64,000 bases of DNA from NCBI RefSeq assembly GCF_900114115.1, contig NZ_FORX01000004.1:186001-250000 (forward strand), in the 5' to 3' direction. Below are positions 19,064 through 28,700 of this stretch, piece by piece; the stretch's first letter is position 1; each line of letters starts with the position of its first letter. A model generated the notes under the pieces. It made no database searches. It saw only the letters and a list, made by a program, of their open reading frames with translations, and was not told the DNA's origin. Both the position numbers and the translations under genes were made by a program. This DNA is from Desulfomicrobium apsheronum. Lineage in GTDB: Bacteria; Desulfobacterota; Desulfovibrionia; Desulfovibrionales; Desulfomicrobiaceae.

Positions 19064-20058
19064 GTGCGTTTCCTTTGAGCCCTGTTTTCGGCTCTGCGCA
19101 TGGCGGAATCCATGATGCCCCTGATGAGTTCGGCATACTCCAGCCCGATCTTGCCGCAGAGAATGGGCAGGTCGGAACTCTCCGGATTGAGGCCCGCCAA
19201 CGGATTGACCTCGATGAACCGAGCCTCGCCCCGCTCGTCCAGACGCACGTCGACACGCCCGGCGTCCAGGCATCCAAGGGCCTGCCATGCCGCGCGGGCC
19301 ACCTCGGCGGCCTGCCGAGCCGGGCCGTCGGTGGCCAGTTCGTAGAGCGCCCGCTCGCGCCATTCCTGCTTGTTGGCGTAGGTGTAGGCGCACGCGTCGC
19401 CCCGGGCGGTGGCGAGCACCTCCATGACCCCGAGCACCCTGCACTCCCGGCCGCTGCCCAAAATGCCCACGGTGAATTCCCGGCCCGGAAGAAACGTCTC
19501 GACCAGGGCGGGCTGACGATACGTGCGCAGGACATGGTCGCAGATCTCGCGCAATGCCTGCCGGTCCCTGACCAGGGACTTGTCGCTCACCCCCTTGCTG
19601 GACCCTTCGGCTACGGGTTTGACAAAGAGCGGAAAGGGCAGATCGATTTTTTCCACCTCGTCCATGCTGTTCACGATCCTGAAATCGGCCGTGGGCACGT
19701 CGTGCGCCCGCAGCACCGCGTTGGTCCAGCCCTTGTGCAGGGACAGGGCCAGCACTTCGGGCCCGGAGAAGGTGTAGGGAATGTCCCACGCATCCAGCAG
19801 GGCCGGAACCTGGGCCTCGCGGGCCAATCCGAGCATGCCCTCGGCGAAATTGAAGACCATGTCCCAGCGCCGCCCGCCCGCCAGGGCGCGCACCAGCGGG
19901 CCGGCCCCGCCGATCAGCTCCACGTCGTGCCCCTGGGACAAGAGCGCACCTCTGACGGCCTCGACGGTGACGGGACTGTCCAGTTCCGCCACCTCGTCCC
20001 TGTCGTATCCGGCCGCCAGGTAGTCCTGCTGCAGATCGTAGGTCATGCCAACGAGCAT
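19060..20058 (-). CDS. ATP-grasp ligase, D-Ala-D-Ala-ligase-like (first of pair)
   Basis: A 332-aa ATP-grasp enzyme. The region MVFNFAEGMLGLAREAQVP, then YTFSGPEVLALSLHK, corresponds to the Ddl N-terminal substrate segment. The ATP lysine lies in LFVKPVAEGSSKGVS, followed by VETFLPGREFTVGILG and the Mg-binding FIEVNPLAGLNPESSDLP. The start is ATG 20058, with AGGAGG 4-5 nt upstream. It overlaps the kamA stop by 16 bp, so ribosomes likely pass directly from kamA. A cell-wall D-Ala-D-Ala ligase is unlikely in this context; a peptide-forming partner of a beta-amino acid is inferred. Confidence 0.87.
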   Translation of the reverse strand: MLVGMTYDLQQDYLAAGYDRDEVAELDSPVTVEAVRGALLSQGHDVELIGGAGPLVRALAGGRRWDMVFNFAEGMLGLAREAQVPALLDAWDIPYTFSGPEVLALSLHKGWTNAVLRAHDVPTADFRIVNSMDEVEKIDLPFPLFVKPVAEGSSKGVSDKSLVRDRQALREICDHVLRTYRQPALVETFLPGREFTVGILGSGRECRVLGVMEVLATARGDACAYTYANKQEWRERALYELATDGPARQAAEVARAAWQALGCLDAGRVDVRLDERGEARFIEVNPLAGLNPESSDLPILCGKIGLEYAELIRGIMDSAMRRAENRAQRKRT

Positions 20059-21278
20059 GATCCCTCCTGCGGGCAAAGCTGATCGGGGTAATGGAAAACA
20101 CGGTTTTCATAGTTGCGCAGCACGATGCCCTGCTCGTCCCGGCCCTGAAAATAGTCCGGTTGCAGCGGCACCTTGCCACCGCCGCCGGGAGCATCGATGA
20201 CATAGGTCGGGATGCAGTAGCCCGAAGTGTGCCCGCGCAGATTCCGGATGATGGTCAGCCCCGTCTCCACCGGAGTCCGGAAATGGCTCGATCCGGGAAT
20301 CGGGTCGCACTGGTACAGGTAGTAGGGCCGGACGCGATTGCGGATCAGCCCGTGCATGAGCCGCTTCATGGTCGGCGCGTCGTCGTTGACGCCGGATAGC
20401 AGCACTGTCTGGCTCCCGAGGGGGATGCCGCCGTCGGCCAGCCGGTTGCAGGCCTGGGCTGTGTCCGGCGTCATCTCGTCGGGATGCGTGAAGTGCAGGC
20501 TGATGAACAGCGGATGATAGCGGCGCAGCATGCGCACCAGCTTGGACGTGATGCGCTGGGGAAGCACGGCCGGAACCTTGGAGCCGATGCGGATGATCTC
20601 CACATGTGGAATGGCGCGCAGTTGGGACAGCAGCCACTCGATCTTCATGTCCGGCAGGGTCAGCGGATCGCCCCCGGAGAGCAGCACGTCGCGCACCTCG
20701 TCATGTTCACGAATATAGTCGAGGGCGGCCTGCCAGCTGCGCATGTCCGAGCGGTGCCCGACCTTGCCCACCAGCCGGGAGCGCGTGCAATAGCGGCAAT
20801 AGGTCGAGCAGAACTCCGTGACCAGAAACAGCACCCTGTCCGGATAGCGATGGACAATGCCGGGAACCGGGCTGTGCCCTTCCTCGCCGAGCGGGTCCGG
20901 AGTCTCGAAAGGCAGACTCAGCGTTTCACGCACATCAGGCAGGATGCAGCGTCGCACGGACTCGCTGCGGGAGGCGACCCACAGGTAATAGGGCGTGGCG
21001 GCCGCGGGCAGTTGCCGCCTGGTCTTTTCGAAGACCGGGGCGGGCACGCCAAGAATCCGCGCCATGGCCTCCACGGAGGTGACACGGTTCTTCAGCTGCC
21101 AGCGCCAGCTGTCCCAGTCTTTCTGCACGGCACCGGGAAAATGCGTGCTCATGAATTTCTTGCGATGCGCCCAGAGGCCAAGCTCCAGGTCTTCGGGAAG
21201 GGAAGATAATGAGGGGGGTTCGGCCAGCTCCTGGTCGATTTCGGAAGGCTCTGCCGCGACTAATTCGACAACGTCCAT
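20043..21278 (-). CDS. kamA: Lysine 2,3-aminomutase family radical SAM enzyme
   Basis: A PLP- and [4Fe-4S]-dependent radical SAM mutase that converts L-lysine to beta-lysine. The cluster motif C-X3-C-X2-C is CSTYCRYC (Cys 157, 161, 164). The PLP lysine is K369 in APGGGGK. D325 (YQCD) and D362 (VID) correspond to the two clostridial LAM aspartates that bind the lysine epsilon-amino group; spacing of 37 residues is preserved. These are replaced in glutamate 2,3-aminomutase, so lysine is the favoured substrate. ATG 21278 is chosen because AGAGGA lies 5-6 nt upstream; an upstream in-frame start at 21326 lacks support. First gene of the four-gene operon. Confidence 0.93.
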   Translation of the reverse strand: MDVVELVAAEPSEIDQELAEPPSLSSLPEDLELGLWAHRKKFMSTHFPGAVQKDWDSWRWQLKNRVTSVEAMARILGVPAPVFEKTRRQLPAAATPYYLWVASRSESVRRCILPDVRETLSLPFETPDPLGEEGHSPVPGIVHRYPDRVLFLVTEFCSTYCRYCTRSRLVGKVGHRSDMRSWQAALDYIREHDEVRDVLLSGGDPLTLPDMKIEWLLSQLRAIPHVEIIRIGSKVPAVLPQRITSKLVRMLRRYHPLFISLHFTHPDEMTPDTAQACNRLADGGIPLGSQTVLLSGVNDDAPTMKRLMHGLIRNRVRPYYLYQCDPIPGSSHFRTPVETGLTIIRNLRGHTSGYCIPTYVIDAPGGGGKVPLQPDYFQGRDEQGIVLRNYENRVFHYPDQLCPQEGSCSLA

Positions 21279-21597
21279 GGTTTCCTCTGCGCACGTAAAA
21301 TTATTCAAAAAATGAAAACGCGCCAATCATCGACAATATATTGAAATAAAAACATAAAATCAGCGAAAATCATCCATGCGCATCCTCTTTAAACAGCGAA
21401 AAAAGACGCATGTTCCCTGATGCGACGGCTCATATGCCTTTCCCATTTTCTTGTCATCAGACTTATGCCCATGACGGCGCAAAATTTTTGAAATTTTCAA
21501 AAATATTTCCAAGAGGCCCGCAGGGACTTGGAGGAGGGAAAAAATCCAGTGGTTCAGAAGGGTTCAGTACGAACGAGGCAGGGGTGATCAAAAGGCC
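21279..21597 (-). promoter_or_regulatory. 319-bp gene-free leader upstream of kamA
   Basis: AT-rich gap between the J-domain gene and kamA. It holds a near-perfect palindrome TTTTTGAAATTTTCAAAAA (21485-21503) and an AATATATT stretch about 60 bp before kamA that could serve as a -10 region. No open frame with a convincing start is present. It presumably carries the kamA operon promoter and possibly an operator. Confidence 0.4.
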
Positions 21598-22572
21598 CTA
21601 TTCGGGCTTCGAGGACACGATGCGCTTGTAGGTTTCGAGCAGTTCCACAAAGGCGTCATGATCCCCGCCCTTGTCCGGGTGCATGGACATGGCCTTCTTG
21701 CGAAAGATGCGCGCAAACTCGCGCCTGGTCATGCTCCTGATCTCGGCCATGTCCATGCCGAAGAGTTCGCGCACCCGTTCCGGGGCGACGGTTCTCGGGC
21801 GGGGACGGGGACGGCGAAAATCGTTCATGAAATCGTGAAAGATACGCTCGAAGCCTGCCGACGCGGCGAAATCGAAATCAAAATGCAGACACGCATAACG
21901 CCGCAGATACGTCCGAGCGCCGGTGCCAAGGCCGAAAGCAAAGTCCGCATCGTCCCACAGGGCGCAGAATTCATGCATGAAGGCCTCGTCAAGACCGGTC
22001 GGGTCCAGGGCTTCGGGCATGGTCCGGGCCGCCGGGGAGGTGAAATGGCGTTGCAGATTGAACACCGCATGCACGTAGCCGCGCACCTCCTCCATGGGCA
22101 GGGAGCGTTCCAGGCGCAGGAACAGCTGCTCGATTTCGTCCCGGCTCTTGCCCATGAGACTCAAAAACAGCTTGGGGCTGACTTCGTCGATGCGGTTCAG
22201 GTTGATCTCGCCCGAACGCATGAAGGCCATGCGTCTGCGATCAAAGGGGTGCAGGGCGCGGATGGCGTCTTCCTGGGTGCGGGTCAGCACCGTTCGCGTC
22301 CATGTCCTGGAACGACCGGCCCGGTCCCTGAAGTCCTGCGGGGCAAATGGGGCAAACGCCTCGTCGAGTTCATCCATGTCCAGATCCATGTGGGCCAGCG
22401 CCTCAAGAAGCTCCTCGGCATAGGAGATCCCGAAACGGTCGAATCGAACCATGCGGCCAGGGTCCTCCCCCAAGGATGCAAGGGTCTCAAAACCGAAGCC
22501 GCCGTCCAACGGCACGGAACGCCGCAGCTCGAAGCGCAATGGCCTGCCCTCTCCCAGCACCGCCACGTACAT
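21598..22572 (-). CDS. J-domain (DnaJ-like) protein
   Basis: A 324-aa co-chaperone-like protein. The J domain is at the very C terminus (about residues 262-322), with the Hsp70-stimulating HPD motif in SMHPDKGGDHDAF (about 299). The first 250 residues are not a family I recognise; they are acidic, with no membrane segment or zinc finger. C-terminal J domains are typical of specialised type III J proteins, so it may recruit DnaK to one client. The start lies 1 bp after the pyrC stop (TGACATG), indicating coupling to pyrC. Confidence 0.85.
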   Translation of the reverse strand: MYVAVLGEGRPLRFELRRSVPLDGGFGFETLASLGEDPGRMVRFDRFGISYAEELLEALAHMDLDMDELDEAFAPFAPQDFRDRAGRSRTWTRTVLTRTQEDAIRALHPFDRRRMAFMRSGEINLNRIDEVSPKLFLSLMGKSRDEIEQLFLRLERSLPMEEVRGYVHAVFNLQRHFTSPAARTMPEALDPTGLDEAFMHEFCALWDDADFAFGLGTGARTYLRRYACLHFDFDFAASAGFERIFHDFMNDFRRPRPRPRTVAPERVRELFGMDMAEIRSMTRREFARIFRKKAMSMHPDKGGDHDAFVELLETYKRIVSSKPE

Positions 22573-22573
22573 G

Positions 22574-23557
22574 TCAGTCCACCACCCGCCAGGTCAGGGT
22601 CTGACCCGCAAGATAGGGCACGACGGAACCGAAGCGCTCCGGCACGGTCCAGGCGCGGCGTTCAAGGCGCACCTCCCTGGCCATGGGGGTCAGGCCGTAG
22701 GTGGCGCAGGCGCGATCCGAGACAAAGGCCTGCAACAAATCCAGGGCATCCAACTCCTCGAAGAGACCGGCCAGGGCAGGCAGGGCCACGGGCGCGGAAA
22801 AGATTCCGGCCGCGCAGCCGGGCGCTTCCTTGGCCGTGATCGGATGCGGGGCCGTGTCGCTGCCGAAGAACGCACGGGGATGATGCAGCGCCGCCTGCCG
22901 CAGGGCATCGCGATCCTCGGGGCGCTTGGCCACGGGCTTGCAGAAAAGATGGGGCCGCATGAGCCCGCCGAGCACGTCATCAAGGGTGATGAGCAGATGG
23001 TGCAGGGTGACCGTGGCAAAAAGGTTGTCGAAACGGTCCAGAAGCTCCACCCCGGCGCAGGTGGTGACGTGTTCGAGAACAATGCGCAGCCGGGGAAACG
23101 AGCGCGCCCACTCCGCCACCACGGGCAGAAAAACCGCCTCGCGGTCCATGACGAATCCGCATCCCTCCCCGTGGATCAAAAGGGGGATGTCCAGCTCCTC
23201 CATGATGGCCAGGGTTTCGTGGGCCTGCCTCATGTCGGCCAGACCGGCCTCGGAGTTGGTCGTCATTCCGGCGGGATAGAGCTTGAGGCCGATGATGTGC
23301 GGCCTTGCGGCCAGCAGCTCGGCCCTGGAGTAGGACTTGAAAAAAAGAGTCATCAGCGGGGAGAAGGATTCTCCCGCCACGCGAAGTATTTCCTCCCGGT
23401 AAGCCAGCACCTGCGGAAGGCTGGTCACCGGCGGAGTCAGGTTGGGCATGACCACGGCAGCGGCGAAGTCCCGGGCCGTGTGCGGCGCCACCAGGGCCAG
23501 CATGTCGCCCTGACGCAGGTGGACATGCATGTCCAGGGGGGAATGCAAGATCAGCAT
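22574..23557 (-). CDS. pyrC: Dihydroorotase, PyrC type
   Basis: Zinc amidohydrolase that makes dihydroorotate in pyrimidine synthesis. The 327 aa begin MLILHSPLDMHVHLRQGDM with the HxH metal motif DMHVHLR. Further motifs include PNLTPPVTS, GLKLYPAGMTTN (carboxylated Lys), LIHGE, EHVTT and GSDTAPH, all matching class II PyrC. GGAGG lies 4-5 nt before ATG 23557. The upstream gene ends 25 bp away. Confidence 0.95.
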   Translation of the reverse strand: MLILHSPLDMHVHLRQGDMLALVAPHTARDFAAAVVMPNLTPPVTSLPQVLAYREEILRVAGESFSPLMTLFFKSYSRAELLAARPHIIGLKLYPAGMTTNSEAGLADMRQAHETLAIMEELDIPLLIHGEGCGFVMDREAVFLPVVAEWARSFPRLRIVLEHVTTCAGVELLDRFDNLFATVTLHHLLITLDDVLGGLMRPHLFCKPVAKRPEDRDALRQAALHHPRAFFGSDTAPHPITAKEAPGCAAGIFSAPVALPALAGLFEELDALDLLQAFVSDRACATYGLTPMAREVRLERRAWTVPERFGSVVPYLAGQTLTWRVVD

Positions 23558-23582
23558 GAAACCTCCAGGAAATACCATTATG

Positions 23583-24017
23583 TCAGGAAAGAAGATAGGC
23601 AAGAGCGGCGTAGCGGGCAAGCTTGCCGAGCAGCACCGGCGGAACGAAGCGCTTAAGGGACAGCCCGAAGAGGCCGGCCACGGCGCAAAGCGGGTCTCCG
23701 AGTATGGGCGTCCAGGCCAAAAGCAGGCTCCACGAGCCATACCGGGCAAAAATGCGCACCGCCCGCTCCCGCTGCGCGGCGGAGAGACGCAGCATCCGGG
23801 TCAGAAAAGGCTCGCTCCCCCAGCGCCCGATACCCCAGGTGGCCATGGCCCCCAGGGTGTTGCCGGCGGTGGCCGCCGCCACGCAGGCATATGGATCCAT
23901 CCCGGCCAGAATCAGGGCGCCAAGGGCGGCCTCGGAGACCACGGGCAGAAACGTTGCGGCCAGGAAGGACAGGATGAAAAGCCCGGTCAGTCCGTATTCA
24001 AGGAGCAACTCTTCCAT
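23583..24017 (-). CDS. YqaA/DedA (SNARE-associated) family small membrane protein
   Basis: A 144-aa inner-membrane protein with about four hydrophobic segments. The N-terminal motif (YGLTGLFILSFLAATFLPVVSEAALG) and the ATAGNTLGAMATWGIGRWG motif fit the YqaA branch of the DedA superfamily, whose members are implicated in lipid scrambling and envelope homeostasis. ATG 24017 follows the dus stop by 1 bp, so the genes are coupled. Confidence 0.82.
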   Translation of the reverse strand: MEELLLEYGLTGLFILSFLAATFLPVVSEAALGALILAGMDPYACVAAATAGNTLGAMATWGIGRWGSEPFLTRMLRLSAAQRERAVRIFARYGSWSLLLAWTPILGDPLCAVAGLFGLSLKRFVPPVLLGKLARYAALAYLLS

Positions 24018-24018
24018 G

Positions 24019-25038
24019 TCAGGACGTGAACAGAAATGCGTTGGGGGTGGACGCAACACTGGGCCTCTTGCCCAAAACCCGCATGGCGTTCTCCGTCATG
24101 TCCTCGCGGGTGAGCCCCCGCGCCAGCTCCGGCCAGAGGCTGTGGCCGAAAACGAAATTGGCGGCCAGATAGGGCAGGTATTTCTTGTACATCTTGATGG
24201 CCCGGGTAGGCTCGAAATGTCTCCAGATGGCGTCGATGAGCTTCAGCGCCGTGTTCAGGAAGATGTCCTCATCGGGCTCGAAGCCATGCACCAGCTGGGC
24301 GAAAATCCAGGGCCGGGCGATGGCCATGCGGCCGATGGACACTCCCGCGCAGCCGGTCTCGGCGACCATCCGGACGCAATCCCCGCCTGAAAAAGCGTTG
24401 CCGTTGCCGAGCACGGGAATCGAAACGGCGTCGGCCACGGCCCGGATGTGCGCCCATTTGGGCGGCCGGGACCTGCGATCCGGGGCAATGCGCGGGTGAA
24501 AGGTCAAAAGATCCGCGCCCGCGTCCTCGAAACGCCTGGCCAGGTCCACGGCCAAATCCGGAGAGTTTTCCCAGCCGCTGCGGAACTTGACCATGACCGG
24601 ACAACGCACGGCCTGCCGCACGGCCCGCACGATGGCCACGGCGCGTACCGGATCCTTGAGCAGCGCCGCCCCGTATCCCTTCTTGCAGATGGCGGCCACG
24701 GAGCAGCCCATGTTGATGTCCACGCCCATGAGCCCTTCGGCCTCGATGCGCCTGGCCGCCCCGGCCATGACTTCGGGCTCGCCCCCGAAAATCTGGCAGA
24801 CAAGACGGCTGGCCTCCTCGTCGCGCCAGCGGAACACGGGGGAATGATGACGGCTCTCCTGCGGCACGGCGCGGGCGTTGCACATCTCCGTGACCATGAA
24901 ACCATACCCGCCGAATCCGCCGAGCACTTCCCGAAAGGCCACATGCCCAAGACCAGCCATGGGCGCAAGGACAAGGCGCGAAGGCAGGGTCACGGAGCCG
25001 ACGCTCAAGGGATCCGAAAAAAAAGCGGGGTGCTGCAT
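24019..25038 (-). CDS. tRNA-dihydrouridine synthase (Dus family)
   Basis: Flavin enzyme that reduces uridine in the tRNA D-loop. The 339 aa show an N-terminal FMN barrel: LVLAPMAGLGHVAFREV, VTEMCNARAV, VDINMGCSVAAICKKGYGAALL, MVKFRSGW and NGNAFSG. The usual GCP motif is GCS, suggesting a divergent subfamily. The start at ATG 25038 has GGAG 9 nt upstream; an ATG at 25122 is in frame but would overlap the upstream terminator. Confidence 0.9.
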   Translation of the reverse strand: MQHPAFFSDPLSVGSVTLPSRLVLAPMAGLGHVAFREVLGGFGGYGFMVTEMCNARAVPQESRHHSPVFRWRDEEASRLVCQIFGGEPEVMAGAARRIEAEGLMGVDINMGCSVAAICKKGYGAALLKDPVRAVAIVRAVRQAVRCPVMVKFRSGWENSPDLAVDLARRFEDAGADLLTFHPRIAPDRRSRPPKWAHIRAVADAVSIPVLGNGNAFSGGDCVRMVAETGCAGVSIGRMAIARPWIFAQLVHGFEPDEDIFLNTALKLIDAIWRHFEPTRAIKMYKKYLPYLAANFVFGHSLWPELARGLTREDMTENAMRVLGKRPSVASTPNAFLFTS

Positions 25039-25105
25039 GGGCGCGTTCTCCACAAAACCGGAAAAATCGGGAACAGGAGCCGAAACGGCCAGGAACGAAA
25101 AAGCT

Positions 25106-25137
25106 GAAAAAGCGCCCTCCACCGGGGAAGAGCGCTT
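25106..25137 (-). terminator. Terminator between DUF4079-like gene and dus
   Basis: On the minus strand AAGCGC (25137-25132) pairs with GCGCTT (25115-25110), with extra inner pairing, followed by TTTTTCAG. It lies 26 bp after the end of the membrane-protein gene. Confidence 0.5.
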
Positions 25138-25162
25138 CGGAAGATGAACCCGGCAAGAAAAA

Positions 25163-25588
25163 TCAGGAAAGCATGAAAACCCGAATGACGCCGATTCCGG
25201 TGATTATCTGCACCAAGGCCAGTATCACTGCCACCGTATTGAAAACGGCGTGCACCAGAGGCAGATAGCGGCGTTTCATCCTGTTGCGATCCATGATCAC
25301 GCCCGTGATATACCCACCCGCGATGCAGGGCATCATCAACTGGCCGATCCAGTAATGGTTGCCGGTGATGGTGTTCTGGCCCCAATACTGGCCGACGGCA
25401 TAGAGGCCAAGGACCAGTCCGCTCATCCACAGAATGTGCGCGTACTTGCCGAGCCGGACATGTTCGGCCCACATGAACTTGCCTTTCTTCCCCAGGTGGT
25501 TGGCCTGAAAGCGTGGCCATCCGAGGGACAAGACGTACAGGGCCAGGCCGGTGGCCGCGAGTTGAAGCAGAGGATGAATCCAGAGCAT
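25163..25588 (-). CDS. Small four-helix membrane protein, DUF4079-like
   Basis: A 141-aa protein with four hydrophobic segments (around residues 8-22, 50-68, 78-98 and 115-138) and conserved-looking histidines (WIHPLLQ, EHVRLGKYAHILW, NHYWIGQ, PLVHAVFN). The pattern of paired helix histidines resembles cytochrome b561-like proteins. DUF4079 assignment is from recollection. AAGGAG lies 7 nt before ATG 25588. It may bind haem, but this is inference. Confidence 0.72.
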   Translation of the reverse strand: MLWIHPLLQLAATGLALYVLSLGWPRFQANHLGKKGKFMWAEHVRLGKYAHILWMSGLVLGLYAVGQYWGQNTITGNHYWIGQLMMPCIAGGYITGVIMDRNRMKRRYLPLVHAVFNTVAVILALVQIITGIGVIRVFMLS

Positions 25589-25709
25589 TGTGCACTCCTT
25601 GAAAGGCAAAGTGTGGGCGAAAGCATCCGCCGCATGGTGGCGGACAGGTGAGTGCATAGATGAGGGGGCCATGATTGACAAGGCCTCCCTCGCGCGCCAG
25701 GCAGGCGAC

Positions 25710-28700
25710 CTAGCCGATTGCCCCGGCCCTTACAGCCCTGCGCCGGGCCATCCAGCCCCTGGCTCCGTCCTGCAATGAACACAGCACCGGCACCACGACC
25801 AGGGTCAGCAGGGTGGCCACAAGAAGTCCGAAAATGACCGCCACGGCCATGGGCCCCCACCACTGCGCCGACTCCGACTCCGTGATCAGCTCCAGCCTGA
25901 AGAAGTCAAAGCTCACCCCGAGGGCCATGGGCAAAAGGCCAAGGATGGTGGTCACGGCCGTGAGCAGCACCGGGCGGAAGCGGGTCAGTCCGGCCGTCAT
26001 CAGCGCCTCGCGCGTTTCCATGCCCGTGGTTTTGAGCTGCTCGAAGTAGTCGATGAGCACGATGGCGTTGTTGACGACCACCCCGGCCAGGGAGATGACG
26101 CCCACGCCAGTCATGATGATCCCGAAAGCCGTACCGGTGAGCAAAAGCCCCGCGAAGACCCCGATGAAGGACAGCACCACAGAGGTCAGCACGATGAGCG
26201 GTGTGACCATGGAATTGAACTGGGCCACCAGCACCATGAAGATGAGAAAAATGGCGACCACGAAGGCCTCGCTCAAGAATTCCTGGGCCTTGCGCTGCTC
26301 TTCCTGCTCTCCGGCGAAACTGTAGGTGTACCCGCGCGGCCAGGCCAGGGTCCCGAGCTTGCCATCCAGTTCGCGGATGATGTCGTTGGCGAGCCTGCCG
26401 CTGACGTCGGAGGAGACCGTGACCACCCTTTTCTGGTCCTTGTGGTTGATGGACCCGAGGCCGCTGGCCAGTTCCACCCGGGCCAGGGTGGTCAGGGGCA
26501 CCGGTTCGCCGTCCGGACCCGAGACCGTGATACGCTTCAGGGATTCCACCGACTCCCTGTCCTTGCGCGGCAGCTTGGCGACGATGTCGTATTCGTCCTT
26601 GCCCTCGCGGTACACACCGACCTTGGCCCCGTTTATGGCCGCCTTCACGGTGTAGGCCACGGTGTAGGTGTCGAGGCCCAGGAGCGCAGTCTTCTCCTTG
26701 TCCACCCGGATCTGGATCTCCGGCTTGCCGGTGACCAGGTTGTCCTTCATATCGACGATGCCGGGGATCTCGCGCATGAGCTCGCGAACCTGCTCCACGA
26801 TCCCGGCCAGCACCTGCATGTCGTCACCGTAGATCTCAAGGCTGACCGGATCGCCGGTGGGCGGCCCTTCGTCTTCCTTCTCCACGCGCAGTTCCACCCC
26901 GGTGATCTGTGCCGCAAGCCTGTCTCGAACCTCCGAGACAATCTCCGAGGAATGCCTCGTGCGCTCGCCGAGGGGCTTGAAATCGAGGGTCACGGAGCCG
27001 AGGTGCGTGCCGCTTCCGCCCCCGCCGAAATCCCCGCCCGTGGCCGCGCCAGTGCTGCCGATGACGTAGCGCACGTCCTCGTATTCGGAACAGACGTCCT
27101 CGATGAGCCTGATGTAACGGTCCGTGGCGTCAAGGCCAGTGCCCACGGGCAGCTTGACGTTGGCGTAGGCCCGCTTGGGCTCGGTTTCCGGAAAAAACTC
27201 CACGCCCTTGCCGAATTTGCCGAACGCCAGGGCCGAGCCGAAAAACATGACCACGCAGACCCCCAGAACCAGCGCCCTGTGGTTCAGGGCCCATCCCAGA
27301 AGCCACATGTAGGCCCTCTTGGACCTGGACCGGGCAACGTTTCCGTCACCGGCGAAGCGCGGGGGCGCGGCGGTCTGATAGCGCGCGGACAGGACCGGAT
27401 TGATGACCAGGGCCACGAAAAGGGAGCCCATGAGCGCCAGAATGACCGTCTTGGGCAGAAAGGACATAAATCCGCCCATGATTCCGGGCCAGAATATCAT
27501 GGGAAAAAACGCGCCGATGGTGGTCAGGGTCGAGGTGATGACCGGCCAGGCCACTTCGCTGGTCCCGTCGAGGGCCGCCTGGAAGCGGTCCTTGCCCTCC
27601 TGCATGTGGCGATAGATGTTCTCCACGATGACGATGCCGTTGTCGACTAGCATGCCAAGGGCCAGGATGAGGGAAAAAAGCACGACCATGTTCAGGGTGA
27701 TGTCCAAAAGGCGCAGGAGCGCGAAGGTGATGAGCATGGACACCGGAATGGCCACGGAGACGAACACGGCGGAGCGCCCGCCGATGAAGATGAGCACGAC
27801 AAAAAGAACGAGGATGAGCCCTGTTAGGATGTTGTTCTCCAGATCGGCGACCATGTTGCGGATGTCCTCGGCCATGTCCGCGGTCAGACTGATGTTCAGG
27901 GAGGGCGGGAGCAGCTCGCGCATTTCCACGACGGCGGCCGCGATCTGGTCGTTGATGTCGATGATGTTCTCGCCGCTGCGCTTGATGACCTGCAGGGTCA
28001 CCGCGTTCTCCCCGTTCAGGCGGCTCAGCGTCATAGGGTCCTTGTAATGATCGCGGATGGCGGCCACGTCGCGCAGATAGACGGGCTTGCCGTCACGCAC
28101 GAAGGCCACGATGGAATCGATCTCCGCCGGATTCTGGAAATCCTCGGGCACGCGCACCTGATAGCGCATGTCGCCGATATCCATGGATCCGCCGGGCATG
28201 TTCACGTTGCCCCGCTCCACGGACTGCAGCATGGCGGTGAAGGGCACCCTGTAGGCGCCGACGCGGTCGAGGTCGAACTCGACGTGGATTTCACGTTCGA
28301 GGCCGCCGATGATCCGGGCGTCGAGCACTCCGGGAATGGACTCGAACCTGTCCTCCAGGTCCTCGGCAAAGACCTTGAGTCGCTTCAAACTGAAAGGGCC
28401 GGACAGGACCACCTGAATGATGGGCATGTCGGAAAAGTTCATTTCGCTGACGACCGGATCGTCCTCAAGATCCGAGGGCAGATCGCCGGAAGCCTGATCG
28501 ACCTTGTCGCGCACCTTCTGCAGCGCGTCGTCGATGTCCTCGCTGGGCAGAAACTTGATGGCGATGGTGGACTCGCCGTCGTTGGACTGCGAGGTCAGTT
28601 CCTCCACGCCCTCCAGGCCCTTGAGTTTACGCTCCAGTGGGATGGTGACCAGCTTCTCCATGTCCTCCGGAGCCACGCCCTCGTAGGTGGTGGTCACGAA

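Noticed and set aside
18041-20203. Apparent 720-aa fusion protein upstream of the second ATP-grasp ligase
   Set aside because: The first half is Arg/Gly-rich sequence inside the first ligase gene in another frame; GTG 19063 with a 4-bp overlap is the natural start.
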